This document shows, one piece after another, positions 1 to 9,369 of a DNA stretch of 64,000 nucleotides. Every line of letters begins with the position of its first letter. Within the stretch, counting starts at the first letter, position 1. The stretch covers positions 186,001 through 250,000 of the forward strand of contig NZ_QQAV01000009.1 in NCBI RefSeq assembly GCF_003350475.1. The letters run 5' to 3'. The translations under genes and the position numbers were made by a program. The notes beneath the pieces are model-generated. The model had not been told where the DNA came from and made no database searches. It worked only from the letters and a program-made list of their open reading frames with translations. The stretch comes from Pseudacidovorax intermedius. GTDB taxonomy: Bacteria > Pseudomonadota > Gammaproteobacteria > Burkholderiales > Burkholderiaceae_C.

Positions 1-591
1 CTGCTGCCTGGCTACCAGCACAAGCTGCGGCTGGCACCCACGAGCCTGCGCCCTTCGGAGGTGGAGAGCCGCGAGCAGTCCTGGCGCGCCGACGACCGCC
101 GGCTGCACGTGGATGCCTTTCCCTCACGGCCCAACCGCGGCGAGCGCATCCTGCGTGTCTTCACCAACATCCATCCCTCGGGTGGCGAGCGCGTCTGGCG
201 CGTGGGCGAGCCGTTCGAGACCGTCGCCCGCACCTTCCTGCCGCGCGCCAAGCCCTATGCGCTCTGGCAGGCCAAGGCGCTGGCGGCGCTGCATGTGACC
301 AAGTCGCTGCGCAGCGAGTACGACCACCTGATGCTCCAGTTGCATGACGGCATGAAGCGCGACCTCGACTATCAGCGCAACTCGCCGCAACAGACCGTCC
401 ACTTCCCGGCAGGCTCGACCTGGGTCTGCTTCTCGGACCAGACCTCGCATGCCGCGATGTCGGGCCAGTACATGATGGAGCAGACCCTGTTCCTGCGCGC
501 AGGCGGCGAGTACGACCCCGCAGCGAGCCCGCTCGGCATCCTCACACGCCTGACGGGGCGGGCGCTTGTGGGGGCGGAGGCTGCGGCCTGA
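1..591 (+). CDS. kdoO: Kdo hydroxylase family protein, 5'-truncated by the window edge
   Basis: This is the C-terminal 196 residues of a Kdo hydroxylase, an Fe(II)-dependent enzyme that hydroxylates 3-deoxy-D-manno-octulosonic acid in the lipopolysaccharide inner core of Burkholderiales. The open frame runs from base 1 without a convincing start; a GTG at 61 lies in the middle of the conserved domain and is not the start. The family signature is clear: RADDRRLHVDAFPSRP followed by RILRVFTNIHP, then KSLRSEYDHLMLQLHDGMK, and near the C-terminus GSTWVCFSDQTSHAAMSGQ. Histidines in LHVDAF and SDQTSHA are plausible metal ligands, which is inference. The gene converges on a glycosyltransferase-like gene 27 bases downstream. 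Family recognition is from memory, without a search. Confidence 0.85.
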   Translation: MLPGYQHKLRLAPTSLRPSEVESREQSWRADDRRLHVDAFPSRPNRGERILRVFTNIHPSGGERVWRVGEPFETVARTFLPRAKPYALWQAKALAALHVTKSLRSEYDHLMLQLHDGMKRDLDYQRNSPQQTVHFPAGSTWVCFSDQTSHAAMSGQYMMEQTLFLRAGGEYDPAASPLGILTRLTGRALVGAEAAA

Positions 592-618
592 ACCAAGCTC
601 AGGCCCGCGCAGGCGCGA

Positions 619-1410
619 CTATTCGCGCCAGTGCTGGTCAACCCAGCCGGCGGGTTCGATGTGCCGGAATCGCCGGTTGCGTCGGCCCGCGAGCGCATCG
701 GGCGGGTTGCATTCCCCGTGGAAGATGACGATGCGGGCGCCGGGCGGCACCTCGGGTTGCTTCCAGAGGTTGAGGGGCCACGGCGGAATGCTGTGGTATT
801 TGAAGCTGGGGCACCATTCGGCAGGCCAGTAGCTCAGCTTGCCCTGGCGGTGCAGGAAGGCCGACAGATAGGCCTGTTCATTGCGGTACTGCCGCGGCAC
901 CTCGTCCATGTGGGTGCGGAAGTACGCCAGCACGTCGGCATGAGCACCCAGTTCGAAGCGATAGACCGAGGAATTGCCCGTCACCCGTTCGCCCAATCGC
1001 CAGAAGCGCGGGTAGTCGTGGATGATGAGGAATTCACCGGGTTGCTCGAAGAAGGCATCCAGGCCACCGACGATCACCACGTCTAGGTCGACGAACAGCG
1101 CCGTGCCGCGCAGGCCGTGCAGGTCCGCTTCGAAGGTGGTGAGCTTGCGCCAGGCGCGGTCTGGCTGACCCGGCTTGAGCTCCATCGCCAGTTGCGGGAT
1201 GGGCAGGCAGCGCACCTCGGGGCGGATGCCGCGCTCGTCGTCCGTGAGGCAGACGAAGCTGAAGTCGCCGGTCATTTGCCGGCGGGCCATTGCATAAAGA
1301 CGGTTGACGTAGTGGGGCCCGTACTTGGTGCCCCACTTCATGCACAGGATGTGTCGTTGCCGCTGCGCAGGCGCGCCGTGATCGGCGCCAGCGACTGAAA
1401 TCGCGCTCAC
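619..1410 (-). CDS. glycosyltransferase-like protein with a DxD motif
   Basis: A 263-residue cytosolic protein with no signal peptide or membrane segment. Residues 20-30 form a first beta strand (RHILCMKWGTKYG). The segment ALFVDLDVVIVGGL places a D108-x-D110 motif where nucleotide-sugar transferases bind their metal and sugar nucleotide. A later stretch, YRNEQAYLSAFLH, resembles the acceptor-side region of GT-A enzymes. The GTG at 1410 is preferred over the ATG at 1341 because the ATG would remove the first strand. It lies 3 bases after the yhbY stop on the same strand, so the two are probably cotranscribed. The neighbouring Kdo hydroxylase makes a role in surface glycan synthesis possible, but donor and acceptor cannot be read from sequence. 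Confidence 0.7.
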   Translation of the reverse strand: MSAISVAGADHGAPAQRQRHILCMKWGTKYGPHYVNRLYAMARRQMTGDFSFVCLTDDERGIRPEVRCLPIPQLAMELKPGQPDRAWRKLTTFEADLHGLRGTALFVDLDVVIVGGLDAFFEQPGEFLIIHDYPRFWRLGERVTGNSSVYRFELGAHADVLAYFRTHMDEVPRQYRNEQAYLSAFLHRQGKLSYWPAEWCPSFKYHSIPPWPLNLWKQPEVPPGARIVIFHGECNPPDALAGRRNRRFRHIEPAGWVDQHWRE

Positions 1411-1413
1411 GCG

Positions 1414-1887
1414 TCAGTCCTGCCGCTTCTTGATCGATTTCTGCTTGGGCTTGGCACGCTTGACAAGTCCGCCAGGCGTGAGGCGCTGGTTGCCCAGCAC
1501 GCGCAGCATCTTGACCTCCGGCCGCTGGCCGCCGCGCTTGCTGTACTTGAGAATTTTGACGTCACGCGGGCCGGGCATGCGGTCCTCGTCCTCTTCGCCG
1601 CGCGCCTTGGCCGGCTTGGGACGCCACAGCACGAGCAACTTGCCGATGTGCTGGATGGGCGCGGCGTCCAGGGCATCGGCCAGTTCGCCCAGCATGGCGT
1701 CGCGGGCGAGGCGGTCGTCGGAGAAGACGCGGATCTTGATGAGGCCGTGTGCCTTGAGGGCCGCGTCGGCTTCCTTCTTGACAGCGTCGGTAAGCCCGTC
1801 GCTGCCGATCATGACGATCGGGTCGAGGTGGTGGGCGTCCGCACGATGCGCCTTGCGCTGTGCGGGAGTCAGTTGAATGGCGGGCAT
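1414..1887 (-). CDS. yhbY: YhbY/CRS1-CRM family RNA-binding protein
   Basis: The first ~95 residues form a CRM domain: [23 protein letters not shown], then DGLTDAV, then the basic RNA-contacting [10 protein letters not shown] and [10 protein letters not shown]. coli YhbY associates with pre-50S ribosomal particles, so a role in large-subunit assembly is expected. At 157 residues the protein is longer than the ~97-residue E. coli form. The extra C-terminal ~60 residues are Lys/Arg-rich (ending [12 protein letters not shown]) and probably add non-specific RNA affinity. The gene is divergent from rlmE, another 50S maturation factor, with only 20 bases between the two start codons. The promoters must therefore overlap or lie inside the opposite gene. 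Confidence 0.93.
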   Translation of the reverse strand: MPAIQLTPAQRKAHRADAHHLDPIVMIGSDGLTDAVKKEADAALKAHGLIKIRVFSDDRLARDAMLGELADALDAAPIQHIGKLLVLWRPKPAKARGEEDEDRMPGPRDVKILKYSKRGGQRPEVKMLRVLGNQRLTPGGLVKRAKPKQKSIKKRQD

Positions 1888-1907
1888 CCCCGTATTATCG
1901 AGCCCGC

Positions 1908-2564
1908 ATGAAAGTCCGCACCCAGAGCAAGAAGGTCAATAAGGCCTGGCTCAACGATCACGTCAACGATCCTTACGTCAAACTGGCCGCGAAGGAGGGT
2001 TACCGCGCCCGCGCGGCCTACAAGCTCAAGGAGATCGACGAAGCCTTCGGCCTGGTGCGACCGGGGCAGGTGGTGGTGGATCTTGGGTCCACACCGGGTG
2101 CCTGGAGTCAGTACCTGCGTCGGCGCATGGCACCCGTGGGCGCTGCGCAAGGTGCGCTGGACGGGACGCTGATCGCGCTGGACATGCTGCCGATGGAACC
2201 GATCGAAGGCGTCGTCTTCCTGCAGGGCGACTTCCGTGAGCCGGAGGTGCTCGCGCAACTGGAGACCGCCGTCGCCGGGCGGCCGGTGGATCTGGTGGTG
2301 TCGGACATGGCCCCCAATCTCTCGGGCATCGAGTCGGCGGACGCGGCGCGTGTCGAGAACCTGGTGGAACTGGCCGTGGATTTCGCGCTCCATCACCTGC
2401 GTCCTGAAGGGGCGTTGGTGACGAAGGTTTTTCATGGTGCCGCCTACGATCCGCTGGTGCGCCTTTTCAAGGCGACGTTCAAGGTGGTAAAGCCCCACAA
2501 GCCCAAGTCTTCGCGGGACCGCTCGTCGGAAACCTTCCTCGTGGGCATCGGGCTGAAGTCTTGA
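1908..2564 (+). CDS. rlmE: 23S rRNA (uridine-2'-O)-methyltransferase RlmE (FtsJ/RrmJ)
   Basis: A 218-residue SAM-dependent methyltransferase that in E. coli 2'-O-methylates U2552 of 23S rRNA in the assembling 50S subunit. The Lys-Asp-Lys-Glu catalytic tetrad is visible: K in [13 protein letters not shown] in [10 protein letters not shown] in ALVTKVFHG and E in SSETFLVG. The SAM-binding loop is [15 protein letters not shown]. The ATG at 1908 is chosen because [15 protein letters not shown] matches the family N-terminus; the frame is open further upstream, but that would overlap the divergent yhbY start. A small insertion (residues around [10 protein letters not shown]) follows the first SAM motif. 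ftsH follows 171 bases downstream, the same rlmE-ftsH order as in E. coli. Confidence 0.96.
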   Translation: MKVRTQSKKVNKAWLNDHVNDPYVKLAAKEGYRARAAYKLKEIDEAFGLVRPGQVVVDLGSTPGAWSQYLRRRMAPVGAAQGALDGTLIALDMLPMEPIEGVVFLQGDFREPEVLAQLETAVAGRPVDLVVSDMAPNLSGIESADAARVENLVELAVDFALHHLRPEGALVTKVFHGAAYDPLVRLFKATFKVVKPHKPKSSRDRSSETFLVGIGLKS

Positions 2565-2609
2565 CGTGCCGCAGCTTCAGCGCGATTCGAATTTCGTAAC
2601 CGTGCTGGT

Positions 2610-2675
2610 CCTATGGACGTCATAGGCGTGTAGGTCTTTTTCGCAGCTTGAAAAGCCTAAAATGACCGTCAATTA
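2610..2675 (+). promoter_or_regulatory. ftsH upstream region: palindrome and candidate heat-shock promoter
   Basis: Two elements lie in the 171-base rlmE-ftsH gap. A perfect inverted repeat, CCTATG-N5-CATAGG, occupies 2610-2626. Further down, CTTGAAA (2647-2653) is followed after 12 bases by CCGTCAATTA (2666-2675). The first half matches the sigma-32 -35 consensus CTTGAAA exactly; the second is a weak match to the -10 CCCCATNT. FtsH is a heat-shock protease in many bacteria, so this assignment makes sense but rests on motif resemblance alone. Confidence 0.35.
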
Positions 2676-2735
2676 GCATCGTGCAAGGGTTCACGATGGC
2701 GCGTGTCTGATCGCGCATTACGACTGGAGCTTCGT

Positions 2736-4652
2736 TTGAACAACAATCAGTGGTTTTCCAAGATCGCCGTCTGGCTGGTCATCGCCATGGTGCTTTTTAC
2801 GGTGTTCAAGCAGTTTGACACCCGGGGCGCCATGGGATCCGGCACTGTGAACTACTCCGAGTTCCTGGAGCAGGTCCGCAACAACCAGATCAAGAGCGCG
2901 GTCATCCCCGAGGGCTTGGCCGGTGGCGAAATCACCGCCATCACCAACGACGACCGGAAGATCCGCACCAACGCCACGGTCCTCGATCGAGGCTTGGTCG
3001 GCGACCTCATCGACCACAACGTCAAGTTCGACGTCAAGCCGCGCGAAGAGGGCTCGTTGCTCATGACGCTGCTGGTGAGCTGGGGCCCCATGCTGCTGCT
3101 CATCGGCGTGTGGGTGTACTTCATGCGCCAGATGCAGGGCGGCGGCAAGGGCGGCGCCTTCAGCTTCGGCAAGAGCAAGGCGCGCATGCTGGACGAGAAC
3201 AACAACACCGTCACTTTTGCGGACGTCGCGGGCTGCGACGAGGCCAAGGAAGAGGTGAAGGAGGTCGTCGACTTCCTGAAGGACCCGCAGAAGTTCCAGA
3301 AGCTTGGTGGGCGCATTCCCCGGGGCCTGCTGCTGGTCGGCCCTCCGGGCACCGGCAAGACGCTGCTGGCCAAGTCCATCGCAGGCGAAGCCAAGGTGCC
3401 GTTCTTCAGCATCTCGGGCTCCGACTTCGTGGAAATGTTCGTCGGCGTCGGCGCGGCCCGTGTGCGCGACATGTTCGAGAACGCCAAGAAGAACGCACCC
3501 TGCATCATCTTCATCGATGAAATCGACGCCGTCGGCCGCCAGCGTGGCGCGGGCCTGGGCGGCGGCAACGACGAGCGCGAGCAGACTCTCAACCAGATGC
3601 TGGTCGAGATGGACGGCTTCGAGACCAACCTCGGCGTGATCGTCGTCGCTGCGACGAACCGCCCGGACATCCTGGACGCCGCGCTGCTGCGCCCTGGTCG
3701 CTTCGACCGCCAGGTCTATGTGACGCTGCCGGACATCCGAGGTCGCGAGCAGATCCTGAGCGTGCACATGCGCAAGATCCCGGTAGGCCAGGACGTCAAC
3801 CCGAGCGTCATCGCTCGCGGCACGCCGGGCATGTCAGGTGCCGACCTGGCCAACCTGTGCAACGAAGCTGCGCTAATGGCGGCCCGCCGCAATGCCCGCG
3901 TCGTGGAGATGCAGGACTTCGAGAAGGCCAAGGACAAGATCTTCATGGGTCCCGAGCGCAAGAGCATGGTCATGCCCGAGGAAGAGCGCCGCAACACGGC
4001 CTACCACGAGTCCGGCCACGCGCTGATCGGCAAGATGCTGCCCAAGTGCGATCCGGTCCATAAGGTCACCATCATTCCGCGCGGCCGCGCGCTCGGCGTA
4101 ACGATGAGCCTGCCCGAGAACGATCGGTACAGCTACGACCGCGAGTACATGCTCAACCAGATCAGCATGCTGTTCGGTGGCCGGATCGCCGAAGAGGTGT
4201 TCATGAACCAGATGACCACCGGCGCTTCGAACGACTTCGAGCGTGCCACCAATCTGGCCCGCGACATGGTCATGAAGTACGGCATGAGCGAAGCCCTGGG
4301 CCCGATGGTCTATGCCGAGAATGAGGGCGAGGTGTTCCTGGGCCGTTCGGTGACCAAGACCACCAACATGAGCGAGGCCACCATGCAGAAGGTGGACTCG
4401 GAGGTGCGCCGCATCATCGACGAGCAGTACGCCCTGGCGCGTCGCCTGATCGAGGAGAACAGCGACAAGATGCACGCCATGGCCAAGGCCCTGCTCGAGT
4501 GGGAGACCATCGACGCCGAACAACTGGACGACATCATGGCGGGCCGTGAGCCGCGTCCGCCCAAGGACTTCACGCCGCGCACGCCGTCCTCCGGTGGCGG
4601 CAGCGGTGGCGCGCCGGCCGTCAAGCCCGACCCGGCGCCCACCGCAGCATGA
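2736..4652 (+). CDS. ftsH: ATP-dependent zinc metalloprotease FtsH
   Basis: Membrane-anchored AAA+ protease that degrades misassembled membrane proteins and short-lived regulators; in E. coli it also controls LpxC and so LPS synthesis. The order is TM1 (residues ~8-25), a periplasmic loop, TM2 ([20 protein letters not shown]), Walker A GPPGTGKT at ~202-209, Walker [10 protein letters not shown], then the zinc protease motif HESGH at ~424-428. A Gly/Pro/Ser-rich tail ends the protein. I chose TTG at 2736, giving 638 residues, because GGAG lies 6 bases upstream and [15 protein letters not shown] fits the family. A GTG at 2703 would add 11 residues. The stop overlaps the folP ATG (ATGA). Confidence 0.97.
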   Translation: MNNNQWFSKIAVWLVIAMVLFTVFKQFDTRGAMGSGTVNYSEFLEQVRNNQIKSAVIPEGLAGGEITAITNDDRKIRTNATVLDRGLVGDLIDHNVKFDVKPREEGSLLMTLLVSWGPMLLLIGVWVYFMRQMQGGGKGGAFSFGKSKARMLDENNNTVTFADVAGCDEAKEEVKEVVDFLKDPQKFQKLGGRIPRGLLLVGPPGTGKTLLAKSIAGEAKVPFFSISGSDFVEMFVGVGAARVRDMFENAKKNAPCIIFIDEIDAVGRQRGAGLGGGNDEREQTLNQMLVEMDGFETNLGVIVVAATNRPDILDAALLRPGRFDRQVYVTLPDIRGREQILSVHMRKIPVGQDVNPSVIARGTPGMSGADLANLCNEAALMAARRNARVVEMQDFEKAKDKIFMGPERKSMVMPEEERRNTAYHESGHALIGKMLPKCDPVHKVTIIPRGRALGVTMSLPENDRYSYDREYMLNQISMLFGGRIAEEVFMNQMTTGASNDFERATNLARDMVMKYGMSEALGPMVYAENEGEVFLGRSVTKTTNMSEATMQKVDSEVRRIIDEQYALARRLIEENSDKMHAMAKALLEWETIDAEQLDDIMAGREPRPPKDFTPRTPSSGGGSGGAPAVKPDPAPTAA

Positions 4653-5569
4653 TGCCGGCCGCGGACCTCATGCAGACGGGGCCTTCGGGCCCCGTTTTCT
4701 TTGGTTGGCAGGCTGGCCGTTTCCAGCTGGATCTGGCCCGGCCGCTGGTGATGGGCATCGTCAACGTGACGCCCGATTCCTTCTCGGACGGCGGGTCGCA
4801 TGCGGATGTGTCTTCTGCGCTGGCGCACTGCGAACAACTTCTTTCCGAAGGAGCCGACATTCTCGACATCGGCGGCGAATCCACCCGGCCCGGAAGTCCC
4901 GCCGTGCCGCTGGAGGAAGAGCTTCGACGGGTCGTGCCGGTGATCCGCGAAGCGGTCCGGCTGGATGTGCCGCTGTCCATCGACACCTACAAGCCCCAGG
5001 TGATGAAGGCCGTGCTTGACCTGGGCGCGGACATCGTCAACGACATCTGGAGCCTGCGTCAGCGAGGCGCCCGCGAGGTCGTGGCGGGCCATCCTCGCTG
5101 CGGCGTCTGCCTGATGCACATGCACCGCGATCCCCAGACCATGCAGGTGGCGCCCATGGAGGGCGATGCCGTGGCCCAGGCGGTGGACTTTCTGGCGGAA
5201 CAGGCGCGTCAGCTTCAAGCCTTGGGGGTGGCTGCCGAGCGCATCGTGATCGACCCTGGCGTGGGCTTCGGCAAGACCGTTGAGCAGAATTTCTCACTTC
5301 TGGGCCGCCAGCAGGCCTTTGCGCAACTTGGTTTCCCGATTCTTGCGGGATGGTCGCGAAAATCCGCGCTGGGTGCCGTCACCGGCCTGGCGGAGGCGTC
5401 GCAACGCGCCCTGCCCAGCGTCGTGGCGGCCGTGCTCGCGGCCGACCGCGGCGCTCGCGTGCTGCGTGTGCACGACGTGCGCGAGACGGTGCAGGGGTTG
5501 GCCGTGTGGTCAGCCATGCAGGCCCAGACTCCAGCCCCTCGACCACAACAACAAGAACCCGACACATGA
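4649..5569 (+). CDS. folP: dihydropteroate synthase FolP
   Basis: Condenses 4-aminobenzoate with the pterin pyrophosphate in folate synthesis; it is the sulfonamide target. Motifs: [16 protein letters not shown] (pyrophosphate loop), [13 protein letters not shown], the [10 protein letters not shown] region and [10 protein letters not shown]. The first start, ATG 4649, overlaps the ftsH stop; ATGs at 4652 and 4670 are alternatives. Residues 1-20 have no counterpart in the shorter FolP proteins I know, which begin close to the WQ..RF.LDL segment. There is no ATG, GTG or TTG in frame between 4670 and that segment. That N-terminal stretch is encoded by a terminator-like hairpin (listed separately). 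The stop overlaps the glmM start by ATGA, so folP and glmM are translationally coupled. Confidence 0.95.
   Translation: MMPAADLMQTGPSGPVFFGWQAGRFQLDLARPLVMGIVNVTPDSFSDGGSHADVSSALAHCEQLLSEGADILDIGGESTRPGSPAVPLEEELRRVVPVIREAVRLDVPLSIDTYKPQVMKAVLDLGADIVNDIWSLRQRGAREVVAGHPRCGVCLMHMHRDPQTMQVAPMEGDAVAQAVDFLAEQARQLQALGVAAERIVIDPGVGFGKTVEQNFSLLGRQQAFAQLGFPILAGWSRKSALGAVTGLAEASQRALPSVVAAVLAADRGARVLRVHDVRETVQGLAVWSAMQAQTPAPRPQQQEPDT
4676..4702 (+). terminator. terminator-like hairpin inside the 5' coding region of folP
   Basis: ACGGGGCC (4676-4683), loop TTCG (4684-4687) and GGCCCCGT (4688-4695) form a perfect 8-bp GC-rich stem capped by a UUCG tetraloop. It is followed at once by TTTCTTT. This is a textbook intrinsic terminator 24 bases after the ftsH stop, yet it is read as folP codons 10-18. 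It could trim ftsH transcripts unless ribosomes initiating folP cover it. Confidence 0.75.
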
Positions 5570-6900
5570 CCAGACAGTATTTCGGCACGGACGGTATCCG
5601 TGGCACCGTGGGGCAGGCCCCGATCACCCCCGACTTCGTGCTGCGCCTCGCGCATGCGGTGGGGCGGGTGCTCAAGCGCAAGGAGGCGCGGCCCACCGTG
5701 CTCATCGGCAAGGACACGCGCATCTCCGGCTACATGCTGGAGTCGGCGATGGAGTCTGGCTTCAACTCCGCGGGCGTCGACGTTCTGCTGCTGGGCCCCT
5801 TGCCGACGCCGGGCGTGGCCTACCTGACTCGTGCCCAGCGAGCCAGTCTTGGCGTGGTGATCAGTGCAAGCCACAACGCCTATCCCGACAACGGCATCAA
5901 GTTCTTCAGCGCGCAGGGGACCAAGCTCAGCGACGAGTGGGAGGCAGAGGTCGAGGCTGCGCTGGCCGAACCGCCCGTGTGGGTCGACTCCGCCGGGTTG
6001 GGCCGTGCCCGTCGGCTGAGCGATGCCGCGGGCCGCTACATCGAGTTCTGCAAGAGCACCTTCCCGACCGACCTCAGCCTGCGCGGAATGCGCCTGGTGG
6101 TCGATGCAGCGCACGGCGCGGCCTACCAGGTGGCGCCCAACATCTTCCACGAGTTGGGTGCCGATGTGGCCAGCATCGGCGTGCGGCCCGACGGACTCAA
6201 CATCAACAAGGGCGTGGGTGCCACCCATCCCGGGGCGTTGATGGCTGAGGTCAGGGCGCAGGGTGCGGATTACGGCATCGCGCTCGACGGCGACGCCGAT
6301 CGCCTGCAGATGGTCGATGCGTCGGGGCGGCTGTTCAATGGCGACGAGCTCCTGTACTTGATGGCCATGGACCGCGTGGCCCGCGGCATGCCCGTCGAAG
6401 GTGTGGTCGGCACATTGATGACCAACAAGGCGGTCGAGGTGGCCTTGCGCAATGCCGGCATTGACTTCGTCCGCGCCAAGGTGGGGGATCGCTATGTGCT
6501 GGAAGAGCTGGATCGTAGAGGCTGGCTGCTGGGCGGCGAAGGCTCGGGGCACCTTCTGGCGCTGGACCGTCACACCACCGGGGACGGTCTGGTCAGTGCA
6601 CTGCAGGTGCTTCAGGCCATCGTGCGGCGGGGACGCAGCATGGCCGAACTGCTGGCCGAGGTGCAGCTCTTCCCGCAGAGCCTGGTCAACGTGCGGCTCG
6701 CCCCCGGGCAGGACTGGAAGGCCAATCCAGCCCTGGCCGAGGAAAGCGCCCGCGTGGAGACCGAGTTGGGCGACCAGGGCCGCGTGCTGATCCGTGCCAG
6801 CGGCACGGAGCCGCTGCTGCGGGTGATGGTGGAAGCCCCCGAGGAAGCGCGCGCCCAGGCGCTGGCCTCGCGCATTGCGGCCACCGTCGCCGTCGCCTGA
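5566..6900 (+). CDS. glmM: phosphoglucosamine mutase GlmM
   Basis: Interconverts glucosamine-6-phosphate and glucosamine-1-phosphate on the path to UDP-GlcNAc for peptidoglycan and LPS. The 444-residue protein begins [13 protein letters not shown], a diagnostic N-terminus that fixes the start at 5566. The active-site phosphoserine is S102 in [16 protein letters not shown]. The metal loop is [13 protein letters not shown], the sugar loop is GGEGSGHL, and the phosphate-binding [12 protein letters not shown] is near the C-terminus. Its ATGA overlap with folP places it in the ftsH-folP-glmM operon, an order shared with E. coli. The next gene (MOSC) starts 10 bases downstream. Confidence 0.97.
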   Translation: MTRQYFGTDGIRGTVGQAPITPDFVLRLAHAVGRVLKRKEARPTVLIGKDTRISGYMLESAMESGFNSAGVDVLLLGPLPTPGVAYLTRAQRASLGVVISASHNAYPDNGIKFFSAQGTKLSDEWEAEVEAALAEPPVWVDSAGLGRARRLSDAAGRYIEFCKSTFPTDLSLRGMRLVVDAAHGAAYQVAPNIFHELGADVASIGVRPDGLNINKGVGATHPGALMAEVRAQGADYGIALDGDADRLQMVDASGRLFNGDELLYLMAMDRVARGMPVEGVVGTLMTNKAVEVALRNAGIDFVRAKVGDRYVLEELDRRGWLLGGEGSGHLLALDRHTTGDGLVSALQVLQAIVRRGRSMAELLAEVQLFPQSLVNVRLAPGQDWKANPALAEESARVETELGDQGRVLIRASGTEPLLRVMVEAPEEARAQALASRIAATVAVA

Positions 6901-6910
6901 GCCGGCGGAC

Positions 6911-7453
6911 ATGCAAGCGCGCGTCGCGGCCGTCCACGCCAGCACCGTGCACGGCTTCTCCAAGTTCGAGGAAGACCACATCGTGCTGGTCGAAGGGCTG
7001 GGGGTCGAGGGGGATGCCCATGCGGGCACGACCGTGAAGCACCGCTCGCGCGTGGCCCGCAATCCGCAGCAGCCCAACTTGCGCCAGGTGCACCTTCTGC
7101 ATGCCGAACTGTTCGACGAGTTGATGCCGAGGGGCTTCCCGGTCTTTCCCGGCGAAATGGGCGAGAACATCACGACGCGCGGCTTGGACCTTCTGAGCCT
7201 CCCCACCGGCACGCGGCTGCGGCTCGGCGCGAGCGCCGAAGTGATGCTCACGGGCCTGCGCAATCCATGCAAGCAGATCGACCGCTTCCAGCCCGGGTTG
7301 ATGGCCGCAGTGCTGGACCGCGATGCCGAGGGCCATACCGTGCGCAAGGCAGGTGTGATGGCCGTCGTGACCACGGGTGGTTCGGTGGCCGCCGGTGATG
7401 CTATCACCGTCGTCCAGCCTGCCGAGCCCTATCGTCCCTTGGAGCCTGTCTGA
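6911..7453 (+). CDS. MOSC domain-containing protein
   Basis: A 180-residue single MOSC domain (the C-terminal module of molybdenum cofactor sulfurases). The domain shows GVEGDAHAG near residue 40, the QVHLLHAELFDEL helix, GEMGENITTRGLDL, and NPCKQIDRFQPGL, which carries the conserved cysteine thought to hold sulfur. Standalone bacterial MOSC proteins such as YiiM reduce N-hydroxylated substrates with molybdenum cofactor, but the substrate here is unknown. ATG 6911 was chosen because it starts directly before the domain; the frame extends further upstream into glmM. The stop overlaps the following GNAT start by one base (TGATG), suggesting coupled translation. Confidence 0.88.
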   Translation: MQARVAAVHASTVHGFSKFEEDHIVLVEGLGVEGDAHAGTTVKHRSRVARNPQQPNLRQVHLLHAELFDELMPRGFPVFPGEMGENITTRGLDLLSLPTGTRLRLGASAEVMLTGLRNPCKQIDRFQPGLMAAVLDRDAEGHTVRKAGVMAVVTTGGSVAAGDAITVVQPAEPYRPLEPV

Positions 7454-7932
7454 TGCGCACCCGCCTTGTCGACTACCTTGATCCGCAGCAGGCCGAGGCG
7501 CTGGTGCGGCTGCTCGATGCCTATGCCTGCGATCCGGCCGGTGGCGGGCAACCGCTGGATGCCGAAGCCAAACGCCAGTTGCCGGCCGCCCTTGCAGCCC
7601 GCCCGCAGGCCTTCAGCGTGCTGGCCTATGACGCGCAGGACGAGCCCGTCGGGCTCATCAACTGCTTCGAAGGTTTTTCCACTTTTGCCTGCCGGCCGCT
7701 GGTGAATGTCCACGACGTGGTGGTGCTGGCGCATGCGCGCGGGCAGGGCGTGGCGCAGCGAATGCTGGCTGTCGTGGAGGAAGAGGCCCGTCGGCGCGGC
7801 GCCTGCAAGCTGACGCTGGAAGTGCTCTCCGGCAATGCGCCCGCGCTCAATGCCTACCGGCGCGCGGGTTTCGATGGCTACGAGCTCGACCCGGCGTACG
7901 GCAAGGCGATCTTCCTTCAGAAGAAGCTCTAG
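7453..7932 (+). CDS. GNAT family N-acetyltransferase
   Basis: A 159-residue GNAT-fold protein. Motif A, the acetyl-CoA pyrophosphate loop, is VVVLAHARGQGVAQRML, around residues 91-107. The C-terminal helix-strand segment is SGNAPALNAYRRAGFDGYEL, typical of small-molecule or protein N-acetyltransferases. Nothing in the sequence identifies the acceptor. It is last in the run that begins at ftsH and overlaps the MOSC gene by one base. A bidirectional hairpin terminator follows at 7997-8028, separating it from the convergent acyl-CoA dehydrogenase. Confidence 0.85.
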   Translation: MRTRLVDYLDPQQAEALVRLLDAYACDPAGGGQPLDAEAKRQLPAALAARPQAFSVLAYDAQDEPVGLINCFEGFSTFACRPLVNVHDVVVLAHARGQGVAQRMLAVVEEEARRRGACKLTLEVLSGNAPALNAYRRAGFDGYELDPAYGKAIFLQKKL

Positions 7933-7996
7933 CTCGCCTGCTGTCGTCCGCGCGTGATCGCGCTCGATCGGCAGTGACGCGACCCTGCAAGCAAAA

Positions 7997-8028
7997 AGCC
8001 GCTGCAGCCCGTCGAGGCAGCAGCGGCT
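7997..8028. terminator. bidirectional hairpin terminator
   Basis: AGCCGCTGC (7997-8005) pairs perfectly with GCAGCGGCT (8020-8028) across a 14-base loop. Read on the minus strand the stem is followed by TTTTTGC, so it best serves the acyl-CoA dehydrogenase operon. On the plus strand the U-rich tail is weaker (CTTGTCTCTG). Confidence 0.7.
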
Positions 8029-8051
8029 CTTGTCTCTGTGCGGCCCTGAAC

Positions 8052-9323
8052 TCAGAAGCGCGTGACGGGCGGCTCGATCGGCGTCTTGTCCGCCGCGTAC
8101 TTGCCCAGTTCCCACTTCGCAATGGCATTGCGGTGCACTTCGTCCGGGCCGTCGGCGAAGCGCAGCGTGCGGGCATTGGCGTATGCGTAGGCCAGCGGGA
8201 AGTCATCGCTCATGCCACCGCCGCCATGCACCTGCATCGCCCAGTCGATCACCTGGCAGGCCATGCTGGGCGCCACCACCTTGATCATGGCGATGTCCGT
8301 CTTGGCGACCTTGTTGCCGGCGACGTCCATCAGCCAGGCGGCCTTGAGCGTCAGCAGGCGGGCCATGTCGATGCGGCAGCGTGCTTCGGCAATGCGCTCC
8401 TGCGTCACCGTCTGCGCGGCCACGGCCTTGCCGAAGGCAACGCGGGACGACGCGCGGCGGCACATGAGCTCCAGCGCACGTTCGGCCAGGCCGATCAGGC
8501 GCATGCAGTGGTGGATGCGGCCTGGGCCCAGGCGGCCCTGGGCGATCTCGAAGCCTCGGCCTTCGCCCAGCAGGATGTTGCTGGCCGGCACGCGCACGTT
8601 CTCGAACACCATCTCCATGTGGCCATGGGGCGCGTCGTCGTAGCCCATCACGTTGAGCGGACGCAGGATCTTGATGCCGGGCGTGCCCTCGGGCACGAGC
8701 ACCATGCTCTGCTGCGAATGCTTGGGCGCTTCAGGGTCGGACTTGCCCATGGTGATGAAGACCTTGCAGCGCGGGTCACCGGCGCCCGAGATCCACCACT
8801 TGCGGCCGTTGATGACGTACTCGTCGCCCTGGCGTTCGATGCGGGTCTCGATGTTGGTGGCATCGCTGGACGCCACAGCAGGTTCGGTCATGGCGAAGGC
8901 CGAGCGGATCTTGCCGTCGAGCAGCGGTGTCAGCCATTGCTCGCGGTGCGCATCGGAGCCGTAGCGCGCGATGGTCTCCATGTTGCCCGTGTCGGGCGCC
9001 GAGCAGTTGAAGACCTCGGATGCCCATGGCACACGGCCCATCAACTCGGCCAGCGGCGCGTACTCCATGTTGGTGAGGCCGCCGCCCTTCTTCTTGGCCA
9101 GCTCGGCCGTGTCGTTGGGCAGAAACAGGTTCCACAGGTCCTGGGCGCGGGCCTTGTCTTTCAGGCGTTCGATCACCTGCAGCGGCGTCCAGCGCTTGCC
9201 GGCGGCCGTGTTGGCTTCCATCTCCTGCGCATACTCCGCCTCGGCCGGAAAGATGTACTCGTCCATGAAGTCGCTGACGCGCTTCTGCAGGTCCTTGACC
9301 TTGGGGGAAAAATCGAACTCCAT
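8052..9323 (-). CDS. acyl-CoA dehydrogenase of the ACAD10/11 type
   Basis: A 423-residue FAD-dependent acyl-CoA dehydrogenase. FAD/substrate motifs include [16 protein letters not shown] and [15 protein letters not shown]. The block [20 protein letters not shown] and the downstream [14 protein letters not shown] and [10 protein letters not shown] are especially close to the dehydrogenase domain of mammalian ACAD11, as I remember it. ATG 9323 is preceded by a good ribosome site (GGAGAC). It is the last gene of a minus-strand operon: crotonase, Crp-like regulator, APH-like kinase, dehydrogenase. The upstream kinase matches the other half of the ACAD10/11 fusion, so the pair may process hydroxyacyl-CoAs rather than simple fatty acids. 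The exact substrate is unknown. Confidence 0.93.
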   Translation of the reverse strand: MEFDFSPKVKDLQKRVSDFMDEYIFPAEAEYAQEMEANTAAGKRWTPLQVIERLKDKARAQDLWNLFLPNDTAELAKKKGGGLTNMEYAPLAELMGRVPWASEVFNCSAPDTGNMETIARYGSDAHREQWLTPLLDGKIRSAFAMTEPAVASSDATNIETRIERQGDEYVINGRKWWISGAGDPRCKVFITMGKSDPEAPKHSQQSMVLVPEGTPGIKILRPLNVMGYDDAPHGHMEMVFENVRVPASNILLGEGRGFEIAQGRLGPGRIHHCMRLIGLAERALELMCRRASSRVAFGKAVAAQTVTQERIAEARCRIDMARLLTLKAAWLMDVAGNKVAKTDIAMIKVVAPSMACQVIDWAMQVHGGGGMSDDFPLAYAYANARTLRFADGPDEVHRNAIAKWELGKYAADKTPIEPPVTRF

Positions 9324-9369
9324 GCTGTCTCCGGTGGTGGGTGTCGTGTCGTGAAAAGCGGCGCTGTCC

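Noticed and set aside
5215-7407. Very long open frames antisense to known genes (here 5215-7407; also 12272-13933, 26306-28540, 42998-45517, 45621-47840 and 51517-53889, all minus strand)
   Set aside because: They lie exactly opposite well-identified genes (folP/glmM, FimV-like, uvrB, glnA, ntrBC, decarboxylase). Their proteins are rich in His, Gln, Arg and Ala with no domain. Such frames are expected in GC-rich DNA.
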